Origin: Caballeronia humi
GTDB lineage: Bacteria > Pseudomonadota > Gammaproteobacteria > Burkholderiales > Burkholderiaceae
DNA: 64,000 nucleotides
Direction of reading: 5' to 3'
Assembly: GCF_001544475.1 (NCBI RefSeq)
Contig: NZ_FCNW02000024.1
Span: forward strand, 1-64,000
Positions 24,636-35,071 of this stretch are shown piece by piece. Within the stretch, counting starts at the first letter, position 1; the number at the start of each line of letters is the position of its first letter. The notes under the pieces were generated by a model. It did not search any database, was not told where the DNA came from, and saw nothing but the letters and a program-made list of their open reading frames with translations. A program made the translations under genes and the position numbers.

Positions 24636-27134
24636 ATGCGGCGACCCCTGGTCTTCTCCACGTTGAGTCAGCTTGAATTCGAACGCGCGGTGCTCGGGCG
24701 CGTCGTCGCCGGCATGCCGCTCGCGGAAGTGCTCGAACACGTGATTCATCGCGTCGAGGCGTTGTCCGGCGAGCGCCTGTATGCGTCGATCCTGCTCGTC
24801 GATGCGAGCGGCAAGCGCCTCATCCTCGGCGCCGCGCCGAGCCTTCCGGCGAGCTACAACGAAGCGATCGACGGCGTCGAATTCGGCCCGCTAACGGGTT
24901 CCTGCGGCGCGGCGGCGTACAACGCGGTGCCGGTGATCGTCGACGACATCGAGACCGATCCGCTCTGGGAGCCGTTTCGCGACCTCGCGCTCGGCCACGG
25001 CCTGCGCGCCTGTTGGTCGATGCCGATCCGCGCCGCCGACGGCAGCGTGCTCGGCACCTTCGCCAACTACTATCCGATCCCGAAAAGCCCTTCGAACGAC
25101 GACCTCGAGGAGATCGCGTTCGTCGCGAGCGTGACGGCGCTCGCGATCGAGCGCCACAAGACCGACCGCGCGCTGCGCGAAAGCGAAGAGCGCCTGCGCA
25201 TTGCGCAGCAGGCGGGGCGCGTCGGCACGTTCGAGCTGTTTCCGGAGCGCGGTCGCGTCGCGGTATCGGAGGAATTCTGCCGACAGTGGGGCCTGCCTGT
25301 GCTCGCGGAATTCGACATCGCCGAACTGATTGCGCTGATTCATCCGCAAGACCGGGCCCGCGTGCTGACGGGCGCGAGCGATATTCCCGGCAGCGCGCTG
25401 GAGTATCTCGAATACCGCATCCGCCGCCCCGACAACGGCCAGGAACGCTGGATGGGCCGGCGCGGCGAGGCGGTGGAAGGCGCGTCGGCGAAACGGTATC
25501 TTGGCGTGTCGTACGACATCACCGACCACAAGCGCGTCGAGGAACGCCTGCGCGTGAGCGAAGCGCAACTGCTGCGGCTGAACGATTCGCTCGCGGGCGA
25601 AGTCGAGGCGCGCACGCGCGAGCGCGACCGCATCTGGCGCAATTCGCGCGATCTCTTCATCGTCGCGAGCGACGACGGCGTGCTGCGCGCCGTCAATCCG
25701 GCCTGGACCTCGATTCTCGGCTTCCAGGAAGACGAGTTGGTCGGCAAGTCGTTTGAGGAGATCGTGCATCCCGAGGACACCGGCGTGACGCGCGCGGCGC
25801 TCGATGCCGCGAACAGCGCCGGTTTCGCGCACTTCGAGAACCGCAACCGGCATACGGACGGCTCGCACCGCTGGGTGTCATGGGTCGTGACGCGCGAAGG
25901 CGACGCGCTCTACGGCAACGGCCGCGACATCACGCGCGAAAAGGAGACGCAGCGCGCGCTCAGGCAGACCGAGGAAGCGCTCAGGCAGGCGCAAAAGATG
26001 GAAGCGCTCGGGCAATTGACGGGCGGCATCGCGCACGATTTCAACAATCTGCTGCAAGGCATCACCGGGCCGCTGGAACTGATCCGGCGCTTCGTGCAGC
26101 TCGGCCGGATTGAGGAAATCGAGCGCTTCATCACGATGGCGACCGGTGCGGCGAATCGCGCGGCGGCGCTCACCCATCGGCTGCTGGCGTTTTCGCGGCG
26201 CCAGCCGCTCGACCCCAAGCCCGTCAACGCGGACGAGCTGCTCAATTCCATCGACGATCTCCTGCGCCGCACGATGGGCGAGGCGATCGAAGTGACGGTG
26301 AGTCGAAACGACCATTTGTGGCTCACCCGTTGCGACGCCAACCAGCTCGAAAACGCGCTGCTCAACTTCGCGATCAACGCCCGTGACGCGATGCCGGACG
26401 GCGGCCGCCTCACGCTCGAAACCGACAACGCCGAACTCGGCGCGGATTTCGCCGCGCGCCATCCAGACGTGCTGCCGGGCTCCTATGTGGTGGTGTCGGT
26501 ATCGGACACGGGCGGCGGCATGTCCGACGACGTTCGCGAGCGCGCCTTCGACCCGTTCTACACGACGAAACCGCTCGGGCAGGGCACGGGGCTAGGGCTA
26601 TCGATGGCTTACGGGTTCGCGAAGCAGTCGGGCGGCGTCGCGACGATCGAAAGCGAGCTTGGCCTCGGCACGACGGTGCGGCTCTATTTGCCGCGCTACA
26701 TGGGCGGCGCCGAGCGTGCGGAAGTCGCGGCCGAGTTGACGGAGGCGCATCGCGCGGAAGAGCGGCATGCGATTCTTGTCGTCGAGGACGATGCCGCCGT
26801 GCGTGAACTCGTCTGTGAGATCCTGCGCGACCTGGATTACGAAGTAATGGAAGCCGTCGATGGCCCGGGCGGCCTCGCGGTGCTGAATTCGCCGGCGCGC
26901 ATCGACCTGCTCGTGACCGACGTCGGCCTGCCAGGGCTGAACGGCCGCCAGCTCGCCGATGCAGCGCGCGCCACGCGGCCCGCGCTCAAGGTGCTGTTCA
27001 TGACGGGCTACGCTGAAGCGGCCACGCGCGCGGACGGCTTTCTCGACACCGGCATGGAAATGATTACGAAGCCGTTCACCTTGGAATCGATGGCGAGCCG
27101 TATTCGGCGGATCGTCGCGGCGCCCGCGCGTTAA
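24636..27134 (+). CDS. Hybrid sensor histidine kinase: GAF-PAS-PAS-HisKA-HATPase-REC
   Basis: An 832-residue soluble kinase with no membrane segment. GAF domain about 15-165 (VEFGPLTGSCGAAAY, VDDIETDPLW); PAS about 190-295; coiled linker; second PAS about 330-435 (GILGFQEDELVGKSFEEIVHPED-like core). The HisKA box GGIAHDFNNLLQGI has phospho-acceptor His467, and the ATPase domain has NFAINARDAMPDGG, SDTGGGMS and GQGTGLGLSMAYG. The C-terminal receiver (about 705-830) has LLVTDVGLPGLNG. The start is uncertain: ATGs at 24573, 24600 and 24636 are all in frame and none has a good ribosome-binding site; the last sits just before the GAF domain. No separate output regulator is adjacent, so it feeds an unlinked phosphorelay. 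Confidence 0.9.
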   Translation: MRRPLVFSTLSQLEFERAVLGRVVAGMPLAEVLEHVIHRVEALSGERLYASILLVDASGKRLILGAAPSLPASYNEAIDGVEFGPLTGSCGAAAYNAVPVIVDDIETDPLWEPFRDLALGHGLRACWSMPIRAADGSVLGTFANYYPIPKSPSNDDLEEIAFVASVTALAIERHKTDRALRESEERLRIAQQAGRVGTFELFPERGRVAVSEEFCRQWGLPVLAEFDIAELIALIHPQDRARVLTGASDIPGSALEYLEYRIRRPDNGQERWMGRRGEAVEGASAKRYLGVSYDITDHKRVEERLRVSEAQLLRLNDSLAGEVEARTRERDRIWRNSRDLFIVASDDGVLRAVNPAWTSILGFQEDELVGKSFEEIVHPEDTGVTRAALDAANSAGFAHFENRNRHTDGSHRWVSWVVTREGDALYGNGRDITREKETQRALRQTEEALRQAQKMEALGQLTGGIAHDFNNLLQGITGPLELIRRFVQLGRIEEIERFITMATGAANRAAALTHRLLAFSRRQPLDPKPVNADELLNSIDDLLRRTMGEAIEVTVSRNDHLWLTRCDANQLENALLNFAINARDAMPDGGRLTLETDNAELGADFAARHPDVLPGSYVVVSVSDTGGGMSDDVRERAFDPFYTTKPLGQGTGLGLSMAYGFAKQSGGVATIESELGLGTTVRLYLPRYMGGAERAEVAAELTEAHRAEERHAILVVEDDAAVRELVCEILRDLDYEVMEAVDGPGGLAVLNSPARIDLLVTDVGLPGLNGRQLADAARATRPALKVLFMTGYAEAATRADGFLDTGMEMITKPFTLESMASRIRRIVAAPAR

Positions 27135-27257
27135 GTAGCTCCGCCTCCCGTATTGGCTCACCGCAGCAGTTCCCGTATCGCCTCACCGTTCGCGATCAAC
27201 GGCACGCGCCTTGCTTCCTCCATGGGAATAAACCGCCGGTCCAACGAGAACGCGTCC

Positions 27258-29267
27258 ATGCCCCCACCGTCCGGCCCGCGCCGCCCGCCTGCCAAAGTCC
27301 TGCCGCCCGAAGTGCCCAGCATCCGGGCGCTGACCTCGCTGATCACCGGCGTCGTGGTCATCTGCGCGCTGTATTTCGGCCGCGCAGTGATGATCCCGAT
27401 CATCCTCGCCGTGCTGATGAGCTTTCTGCTCGCGCCTTTCGTCGATCTTTTGAGGCGTTTTCGCTTCGGGCAAGTGCCGTCGGTGATCGTCGCCGTGCTG
27501 ATCGCGCTGTCGGTGCTGACGGCCGTCGGCGCGCTGATCGGCGCGCAGGTCGCGCAGCTTGCCGGCGATTTGCCGAAATACCAGGTGGCCGTTGAGCGCA
27601 AGATCGAAAGCGTGCAGAAGGTGACGGTCGGACGCGCCGACGAGTTCCTCGGCAAGGCGTCCCGCGCGCTGAAGCGCCTCTCGCCCGCGCGCGAGCAGGA
27701 AGCGCGCAAGGACGAGAACAACCAGGCCGCTTCCCCGATCGACCAGCCGATGCCGGTCGAAGTCCACGAGCCGTCGCCGTCGCCGCTGGAACTGGCGCAG
27801 CGGTTTCTTTCGCCGGTGATCAGTCCGCTTGAGACGACCGGCATCGTGCTGGTCGTCGCGATTTTCATCCTGCTGCAGCGCGAAGATTTGCGCGACCGGC
27901 TGATTCGCCTCTTCGGCTCGCGTGACCTGCACCGCGCGACCACCGCGATGGACGAAGCCGCGCGGCGCCTCTCGCGCTATTTTCTCGCGCAACTCGGGAT
28001 CAACGTCGGCGTGGGGATCGTCATCGCGATCGGGCTCGCGATCATAGGCGTACCGGGCGCGCTGCTGTTCGGCGTGCTCGCGACGCTCTTGCGCTTCGTG
28101 CCCTACGTCGGGACGTGGATCGCCGCGCTGATCGCGGTCGTGTTCGCGGCCGCCGTCGGTCCCGGCTGGACGATGCTGATCTGGACCATCGTGCTCTTCG
28201 GCGTCACGGATGTCGTCGCGGGGCAGGTCGTCGAGCCGCTGCTGTACGGCCACAGCACGGGGCTTTCGCCGTTCGCGGTGATCGTCGCGGCGATTTTCTG
28301 GAGCTGGATCTGGGGGCCGATCGGCCTCGTGCTCTCGACACCGCTCACGCTCTGCCTCGTGATTCTCGGCCGCCACGTGGATCGTCTCGAATTCCTCGAC
28401 GTGCTGTTCGGCGACCGGCCAGCGCTGACTCCAGCGGAAAACTTCTACCAGCGCCTGCTGGCGAATGATCCCGACGAAGCGCTCGTGCAGGCCGAATCAC
28501 TGCTGAAAGAGCGCTCGCTGACGGCGTACTACGACGAAGTGGCGCTCGCAGGCCTGCGGCTCGCGCACAACGACGTGTTGCGCGGCGTCGTAACGGCGGA
28601 CCAGTTGCGGCGGATCAACGAATCGGCGCTGGACATCATCGAAGGCCTCGACGACGCCGACGATTTCATTACGACGCGCGCAGTGGAAGACGAGCTACCC
28701 GCAAGCCTAGAAAGCCCGGCTGACCGCGCGGGTCCGCCGCACGAAGCGCCCGCCGAGCGCTTCGATGCCGCGCAGGAAGGGCACACGGCGTCGGTTCTAT
28801 GCATCGCGGGGCGAGGCGAACTCGATGACCTCGCCGCAACGATCGCCGTGCAGCTTTTCCGCAAGCACGGCATGAGCGCCGACCTCGGGCCGTACGAGCG
28901 ATTCTCGCGCAATCGCTTCGCCGAAGTGGATCTGTCGGGCGTGTCGATCATGTGCGTCGTCTCGTTCGATGCCGCCGAATCGCCGCCGTACATGCGTAAT
29001 CTCTTGCGGCGCCTGCATCAGCGCGCACCGTCGGCGGAACTTGTCGTCGGACTCGTCACGCCGGAGAGTTCGCTGCAGGGCGAGGCGCTTGTGCGCACGA
29101 GTTCGGCGGCGGCGACGTCGTTCCGGGAACTGGTCGATACCTGTGTGGCCGCCGCGCGCCTCCAGCCGAATGACGGCGTCTCGTGGACGAGCCTCAATCC
29201 GCCGGACGAAGAACCCGGCGCCGACGGCAGGCCGGCGGAAACACCGGGCGTACCGGCGGGAGCCTGA
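27258..29267 (+). CDS. AI-2E-family transporter with long cytosolic extension
   Basis: About 669 residues. The N-terminal part (about 25-370) is an AI-2E/PerM-type permease: a first hairpin FGRAVMIPIILAVLMSFLLAPF, a long soluble insert between helices, and the conserved C-terminal helices (LLRFVPYVGTWIAALI, VEPLLYGHSTGLSPFAVIVAAIFW, PIGLVLSTPLTLCLVILG). Family members usually end there at 350-400 residues. Here about 300 more residues follow, including NFYQRLLANDPDEALVQAE and a separate alpha/beta-like region (about 510-620). In-frame ATGs at 27153 and 27222 could extend the N-terminus. Despite the name, many members export other solutes or Na+, so the substrate is open. Confidence 0.85.
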   Translation: MPPPSGPRRPPAKVLPPEVPSIRALTSLITGVVVICALYFGRAVMIPIILAVLMSFLLAPFVDLLRRFRFGQVPSVIVAVLIALSVLTAVGALIGAQVAQLAGDLPKYQVAVERKIESVQKVTVGRADEFLGKASRALKRLSPAREQEARKDENNQAASPIDQPMPVEVHEPSPSPLELAQRFLSPVISPLETTGIVLVVAIFILLQREDLRDRLIRLFGSRDLHRATTAMDEAARRLSRYFLAQLGINVGVGIVIAIGLAIIGVPGALLFGVLATLLRFVPYVGTWIAALIAVVFAAAVGPGWTMLIWTIVLFGVTDVVAGQVVEPLLYGHSTGLSPFAVIVAAIFWSWIWGPIGLVLSTPLTLCLVILGRHVDRLEFLDVLFGDRPALTPAENFYQRLLANDPDEALVQAESLLKERSLTAYYDEVALAGLRLAHNDVLRGVVTADQLRRINESALDIIEGLDDADDFITTRAVEDELPASLESPADRAGPPHEAPAERFDAAQEGHTASVLCIAGRGELDDLAATIAVQLFRKHGMSADLGPYERFSRNRFAEVDLSGVSIMCVVSFDAAESPPYMRNLLRRLHQRAPSAELVVGLVTPESSLQGEALVRTSSAAATSFRELVDTCVAAARLQPNDGVSWTSLNPPDEEPGADGRPAETPGVPAGA

Positions 29268-29276
29268 GCCGGAAAA

Positions 29277-29510
29277 TCAGCGGTTGCCGTCGAAGAGATC
29301 GTTGAGCATCGTGTCGAACGACGCCTGCGCTTCCTCGAGTTCCTGAAGCGCGGCGTCGAAGGTTTGCAGCGCCATCTGGGAGGGGCGGCCGTCGCCCTCC
29401 GGCGGAAAGTGCGCCTGAAGCGCAGTGAAGGCGGTCTGCACCTGCTTGGTCGCGTTGACGATTCGTTCCATCGCTCGCGCTTCTTCCACGCGATTGTTTT
29501 CGGCGCTCAT
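29277..29510 (-). CDS. Small hypothetical helical protein
   Basis: A 77-residue acidic protein, predicted mostly helical (RVEEARAMERIVNATKQVQTAF and a C-terminal AALQELEEAQASFDTMLNDL). No signal or membrane segment is seen. The gene is convergent with the AI-2E-family gene, nine bases away, and its ATG follows GAGGCTTAG. The family is not recognised. The 187 bp between it and the next gene hold nothing convincing. Confidence 0.65.
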   Translation of the reverse strand: MSAENNRVEEARAMERIVNATKQVQTAFTALQAHFPPEGDGRPSQMALQTFDAALQELEEAQASFDTMLNDLFDGNR

Positions 29511-29697
29511 CTAAGCCTCCTCGGTTGTAATACTCCGATAGTACCAAGCGATGATGGCGCCGGCTTTACGCCCGACGACATGGGCCGAACGTCAGGCGCG
29601 AAGCTCGGCGACGGTTCTTGGGGCGCCGCCTCGTTCAGCAGGGCGATGCCGTCCGGCCAAGCGCTCCGGGCGAGCGCTTCAGCCTCCCGCGACACGT

Positions 29698-30489
29698 TTA
29701 CTGCGCGCTCCATCCGCCGTCGATTTGCAGCGCCGAGCCGCGCATTTCGCTCGCGGCATCGGAGCAGAGGAACACGGCCATGTCGCCGATCTGCTGCGGC
29801 GTCACGAACTGCGCCGACGGCTGCTTTTCGCCGAGCAGCTTCGCGCGCGCGGCATCGGGCGAAAGCGACTCGCGCGCGGCGAGATCGTCGATCTGCTTTT
29901 GCACGAGCGGCGTCAGCACGAAGCCCGGGCAGATCGCATTGACGGTCACGCCGGTGCGCGCGTTTTCGAGCGCCGCGACCTTCGTGAGCCCCAGGATGCC
30001 GTGCTTCGCCGCCACATACGCGGACTTCCCGGCCGAGCCCACGAGCCCATGCACCGACGCAATATTGATCACGCGGCCCCAGCCACGCTCGCGCATCGCG
30101 GGGAGCGCGACGCGCATCGTGTGGAACGCGGAGCTCAGGTTGATCGCGATGATCGCGTCCCAGCTTTCGACCGGGAACGTGTCGATGGTCGCGACGTGCT
30201 GGATGCCGGCGTTGTTCACGAGGACGTCGACGGCGCCGAAACGCTCGGCCGCGAACGCGATCATCGCTTCAATGTCGGCGGGCTTGGTCATGTCGGCGGG
30301 GTGGTACGCGGCTTTCACGCCGATGGCTTCGATTTGCGCGAGCGCGGCTTGCGTGTCGCCGAAGCCGTTCAGCACGAGGTTCGCGCCGGCCTGCGCGAGC
30401 GCCGTCGCGATGCCAAGACCAATGCCGCTCGTCGAGCCGGTGACGAGGGCGGTTTTGCCGGTGAGGGGTTTCGAAGCCGAAGCGGTCAT
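29698..30489 (-). CDS. bdhA: D-3-hydroxybutyrate dehydrogenase
   Basis: A 263-residue short-chain dehydrogenase that interconverts 3-hydroxybutyrate and acetoacetate with NAD+, used in polyhydroxybutyrate turnover. It has the cofactor motif TGSTSGIGLG, VNNAGIQHV, the catalytic Ser in INIASVHG and the pair SAYVAAKHG (YxxxK). It also has the HbdH-typical C-terminal half with VNAICPGFVLTPLV and a closing DGGWSAQ. AAAGGAC precedes the ATG. Together with the GntP carrier at 31859 and the sigma-54 activator at 33568 it mirrors the bdhA/GntP/HbcR set of Pseudomonas aeruginosa. Here a zinc-ribbon gene on the opposite strand separates it from the carrier. Confidence 0.93.
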   Translation of the reverse strand: MTASASKPLTGKTALVTGSTSGIGLGIATALAQAGANLVLNGFGDTQAALAQIEAIGVKAAYHPADMTKPADIEAMIAFAAERFGAVDVLVNNAGIQHVATIDTFPVESWDAIIAINLSSAFHTMRVALPAMRERGWGRVINIASVHGLVGSAGKSAYVAAKHGILGLTKVAALENARTGVTVNAICPGFVLTPLVQKQIDDLAARESLSPDAARAKLLGEKQPSAQFVTPQQIGDMAVFLCSDAASEMRGSALQIDGGWSAQ

Positions 30490-30924
30490 GGGCGGTCCTT
30501 TGGTTGGGAAACGGATGGCGGGTGTTACATCGGGTCACAAATTGTGCGTGACGGGTGGCGCTTTTGCCAGCCGGCGCACGCCGGCTTTGGTGCGTTGCCG
30601 ATCTCGAAACGGCAGTCCCAAGTGCGGGACGTAGGGTCCTCACTAATGGTAATCTTTCGTTGCAGTCGGCCTTTTTTTCGGGGCCGCATGGTAGGGGGTG
30701 GGCATCGACCAAGCGCTTGCTTCACTCCCGCGCGACGAGCGCCGCATTTGGGCAGGCTCGCGATTCCGACGACAAAACATTCAGCTAGTGGTCGCGGCCT
30801 GCCGGACGAGCAGCGGCTTCCCGTGCGTTTGAACCGTTCCCCGGCGATATCGTCCGCGGATATTTATCTCCGAGTGCGCCCGAGCGGGCGGTGCTCTTTT
30901 TTCACAAGCGACCGGGAGATAAGA
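30490..30924. other. Intergenic region between bdhA and the zinc-ribbon gene
   Basis: No gene is supported. It must hold the divergent promoters. Visible elements: AGCCGGC-gcac-GCCGGCT (30569-30586), GTCCC-aagtgc-GGGAC near 30615-30630 and a T-rich run near 30672. I looked for a sigma-54 -24/-12 element reading towards bdhA and found none with correct spacing. A candidate sigma-70-like TTGTGA...TGTAAC reads towards bdhA near 30510-30545. Confidence 0.4.
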
Positions 30925-31875
30925 ATGGGCCACGCTGAAACGCTACAACGGCGTATCTGCCCTCGATGTAAAAACTTCGGCGCCGGTTACGCGTCGGACT
31001 CCGACGTCTGCCCGATTTGCGGCGCCGATACCGTGGTCGTGCCCGCGGCGCGCGTCGAGCCGCCCCGCGCGGATGCGTTCAATGCGCCGCCGAAATTCGA
31101 GCCGGAGCCGGATTTCGAGCCGCAGCCGCTGCCGAGTGTCGGTGCGCACCGGCGTTTGCGCGACGCCGCGTTGCCTTTCGCCGCCGGGATTCTCGCGACG
31201 GGTTCGCTCGTCGCCGTCTTTCATTACGCCGGGCAGCCGCAGAAGCCGGAACCCGAAGAGCGTGCGTCGGATGCGGGATCGGTCGTCGCGGTGACCCCGC
31301 GCGTTGCAGCCAAGCCGACTCCCGTGCCCGCACCTGCTCCCGCGCCGGTTGCAAAGATCGAACCGCCGCCAGTTGACAACACCGCGCGCAGCGACACGGT
31401 CATGCCGGCTCAACCGCCGGCCGCTACCGCTGCTGTTGCCGTCGCTCCGAAGCCCGAAGCCCCGCCGCCGGTGAAAAACGCGATTTCTGCGCAGGAGAAA
31501 AGCATCCTCGACAGCGCGCGCACGGCACTAAGGAAATCCGATGTAACGGAAGCCCGTGCGCAACTGCGTCGGCTGCCTGCGAACGCGCAATCACAAGGGG
31601 AGTTTCGTCAGCTTTCTAACGAGCTGACGCGCCGGGAACGTGAACGCGATGCCGCCTTGCAGCGTGCGCACTGGTGCGAGGAAGGCAAGGATTGGACGTG
31701 CATGGCGCAGAATGCGGCGCGCGCTCAATCGATCGACACGGGCAACGCGGAATCGCACGTGATGCTTTCGCTCGCGACGACGCGGCTGCGCTGGGCGACG
31801 GTATCGAACAGTTCCGCGGCGGCGCCGGTACGTACGACGCCGCCGATGCCGCCGATTCTCAAACCAGTCCAGTGA
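30925..31875 (+). CDS. Zinc-ribbon single-pass membrane protein
   Basis: A 316-residue protein with an N-terminal zinc ribbon, CPRC at 12-15 and CPIC at 29-32. An acidic Pro-rich linker follows, then one transmembrane helix at about 81-101. A long Pro/Ala-rich spacer leads to a C-terminal helical domain (about 195-300) resembling TPR-type pairs (ILDSARTALRKSDVTEARAQL ... WCEEGKDWTCMAQNAARA), where two Cys may form a disulfide. The order suggests a cytosolic zinc ribbon and a periplasmic helical domain. GGGAGATAAGA precedes the ATG. The function is unknown. The 3' end overlaps the GntP gene by 17 bp, convergently. Confidence 0.78.
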   Translation: MGHAETLQRRICPRCKNFGAGYASDSDVCPICGADTVVVPAARVEPPRADAFNAPPKFEPEPDFEPQPLPSVGAHRRLRDAALPFAAGILATGSLVAVFHYAGQPQKPEPEERASDAGSVVAVTPRVAAKPTPVPAPAPAPVAKIEPPPVDNTARSDTVMPAQPPAATAAVAVAPKPEAPPPVKNAISAQEKSILDSARTALRKSDVTEARAQLRRLPANAQSQGEFRQLSNELTRRERERDAALQRAHWCEEGKDWTCMAQNAARAQSIDTGNAESHVMLSLATTRLRWATVSNSSAAAPVRTTPPMPPILKPVQ

Positions 31876-33259
31876 CGTAATACACGCCGATCACGAAAAA
31901 CACGGCCAGCGTCTTGATGATCGTGACGGCGAAAATATCGCGATAAGACTGGCGGTGTGTCAGCCCCGTCACCGCGAGCAGCGTGATCACGGCGCCGTTA
32001 TGCGGCAGCGTGTCCATGCCGCCGCTCGCCATCGCGACCACGCGATGCAGCACTTCCAGCGGAATGTGCGCGGCCTCGGCGCCCTTGATGAACGTGTCGG
32101 ACATCGCCGCGAGCGCAATGCTCATCCCGCCCGACGCCGACCCCGTGATCCCCGCGAGCGAACTCACCGACACCGCCGCGTTGACCAGCGGATTCGGGAT
32201 GCTTTTCAACGCATCGCTGACGACGATGAACCCCGGCAACGCCGCGATCACGCCGCCGAAGCCGTATTCCGACGCCGTGTTCATCGCCGCGAGCAGCGCG
32301 CCCGCAACCGCGACGCGCGTCCCCGTCGCGAAACGCTCCTTCACGCGGCTGAACGCCGTCAGCAGCACGAGCACGATGCCGAGCAGCAGCGCGCCTTCGA
32401 CCGCCCAGATCGCGACGACGGTCTTCACCGCCGTCGTCACCGGCGCGTGGACGCCCGGCAGAATTTCAGGCGCGACCGTGTAGCTCGCGCCGTACCACGT
32501 CGGAATCCACTTCGTCAGCGCGAAGTTCGCCACGCCGACGAGGATCAGCGGCGCGATCGCGAGCAGCGGATTCGGCAGCGATTTCGCTTCGACGCGCTCC
32601 GGCTCGTTCACAAGCGATGTGCCGTAGCCTTCGCCTGTCGCCATCGCGCGGCGGCGACGCACTTCGAGGAACGTCAGGCCGACCACGATGATGAACGCCG
32701 AGCCGATCACGCCCAGCCACGGAGCGGCCCAGCCGGTGGTCTTGAAGAACGTTGTCGGGATGATGTTCTGGATCTGCGGCGTGCCGGGCAGTGAATCCAT
32801 GGTGAACGAGAACGCGCCGAGCGCGATCGCGCCGGGCATCAGCCGCTTCGGGATATTGCTCTGGCGATACATCTCGGCCGCGAACGGATACACCGCGAAC
32901 ACGACCACGAACAGCGACACGCCGCCATAGGTGAGCAGCGCGCACACCGCGACGATCACCGCATTCACGCGCGACTTGCCGATATAGCGGATCGCGGCGG
33001 CGACGATCGACTCGGAGAATCCCGAGAGTTCGATCACCTTGCCGAACACAGCGCCAAGCAGGAACACGGGGAAATACAGCTTGACGAAGCCGACCATTTT
33101 CTCCATGAAGATGCCGGAAAAAACAGGCGCGACGGCGGCGGGATCAGTGAGGAGGACGGCGCCGAGCGCGGCGATCGGCGCGAACAGGATGACGCTGTAG
33201 CCGCGATAAGCGGCCAGCATCAGGAACGCCAGGGCGGCGAGCACGATGATGAAGGACAT
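31859..33259 (-). CDS. GntP-family permease, probable 3-hydroxybutyrate carrier
   Basis: A 466-residue carrier with 12-14 helices. Family features are the N-terminal AYRGYSVILFAPIAALGAVLL, GKVIELSGFSESI, the central VCALLTYGGVSLFVVVFAV and the C-terminal ASGGMDTLPHNGAVITLL. GntP members carry gluconate and other small hydroxyacids. By analogy with the P. aeruginosa gene next to hbcR, 3-hydroxybutyrate is the likely substrate. GGAGAC precedes the ATG at 33259. A well-formed sigma-54 promoter lies about 87-102 bp upstream, and it is divergent from the sigma-54 activator gene. Confidence 0.87.
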   Translation of the reverse strand: MSFIIVLAALAFLMLAAYRGYSVILFAPIAALGAVLLTDPAAVAPVFSGIFMEKMVGFVKLYFPVFLLGAVFGKVIELSGFSESIVAAAIRYIGKSRVNAVIVAVCALLTYGGVSLFVVVFAVYPFAAEMYRQSNIPKRLMPGAIALGAFSFTMDSLPGTPQIQNIIPTTFFKTTGWAAPWLGVIGSAFIIVVGLTFLEVRRRRAMATGEGYGTSLVNEPERVEAKSLPNPLLAIAPLILVGVANFALTKWIPTWYGASYTVAPEILPGVHAPVTTAVKTVVAIWAVEGALLLGIVLVLLTAFSRVKERFATGTRVAVAGALLAAMNTASEYGFGGVIAALPGFIVVSDALKSIPNPLVNAAVSVSSLAGITGSASGGMSIALAAMSDTFIKGAEAAHIPLEVLHRVVAMASGGMDTLPHNGAVITLLAVTGLTHRQSYRDIFAVTIIKTLAVFFVIGVYYVTGLV

Positions 33260-33345
33260 TGAGTCTCCGTTGATGTTTTTGTGAGGCGAGCTTCTCGTGA
33301 AAGCCGGACGTGCGCGAAACGATGACGCGACGGGCGTGGCGAAAT

Positions 33346-33361
33346 GCAGGTTTCGTGCCAG
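33346..33361 (-). promoter_or_regulatory. Sigma-54 (-24/-12) promoter of the GntP gene
   Basis: Minus strand TGGCACGAAACCTGCA: the -24 TGGCACG is perfect, GG and GC are separated by exactly 10 nt, and the -12 is CTGC instead of TTGC. The start point would be near 33335, about 75 nt before the GntP start codon. Confidence 0.8.
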
Positions 33362-33512
33362 CGCCGGTGTTAAAGGCCTCCGGCCGGCTAAGCCGCCGCG
33401 ATCGGACGCTTTGACGCGAAATTGTACAGAAACGTCTACCGCGAGAGACACCGTTCAAGCACTAATTCTCACTCTTCAATGCTCGCTACACAGGATGAAC
33501 AAGGTGTTGCGG

Positions 33513-33562
33513 GCTGTCTCTTTTTTGAGATATTCTGTCTCGAAAAAGAGATTGGAGACAGC
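33513..33562. promoter_or_regulatory. Upstream activator site cluster
   Basis: Two tandem units, TGTCTC-N6-GAGATA (33515-33532) and TGTCTC-N6-GAGATT (33536-33553), lie 21 bp apart. A reverse GAGACAGC (33555-33562) then mirrors GCTGTCTC at 33513-33520. The cluster sits about 180-200 bp upstream of the GntP start point, the normal distance for sigma-54 enhancer sites. The last element overlaps the ribosome-binding site of the activator gene, so bound protein could also repress its own synthesis. Confidence 0.65.
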
Positions 33563-33567
33563 AAGCG

Positions 33568-35010
<1,443 letters not shown>

Positions 35011-35071
35011 AGCGCACGCCTGCATGGCATACTCCAAACATCAAAAAAAACAACGTGAACAAGGGGTTAGG

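Noticed and set aside
29507..29713. 68-codon minus-strand frame between the small helical protein and bdhA
   Set aside because: Overlaps bdhA's end and the next gene's start, no ribosome-binding site, no conserved feature.
30569..30586. GCCGGC hairpin as a terminator in the bdhA intergenic region
   Set aside because: No T-run on either side and it lies between divergent promoters, where no gene ends.
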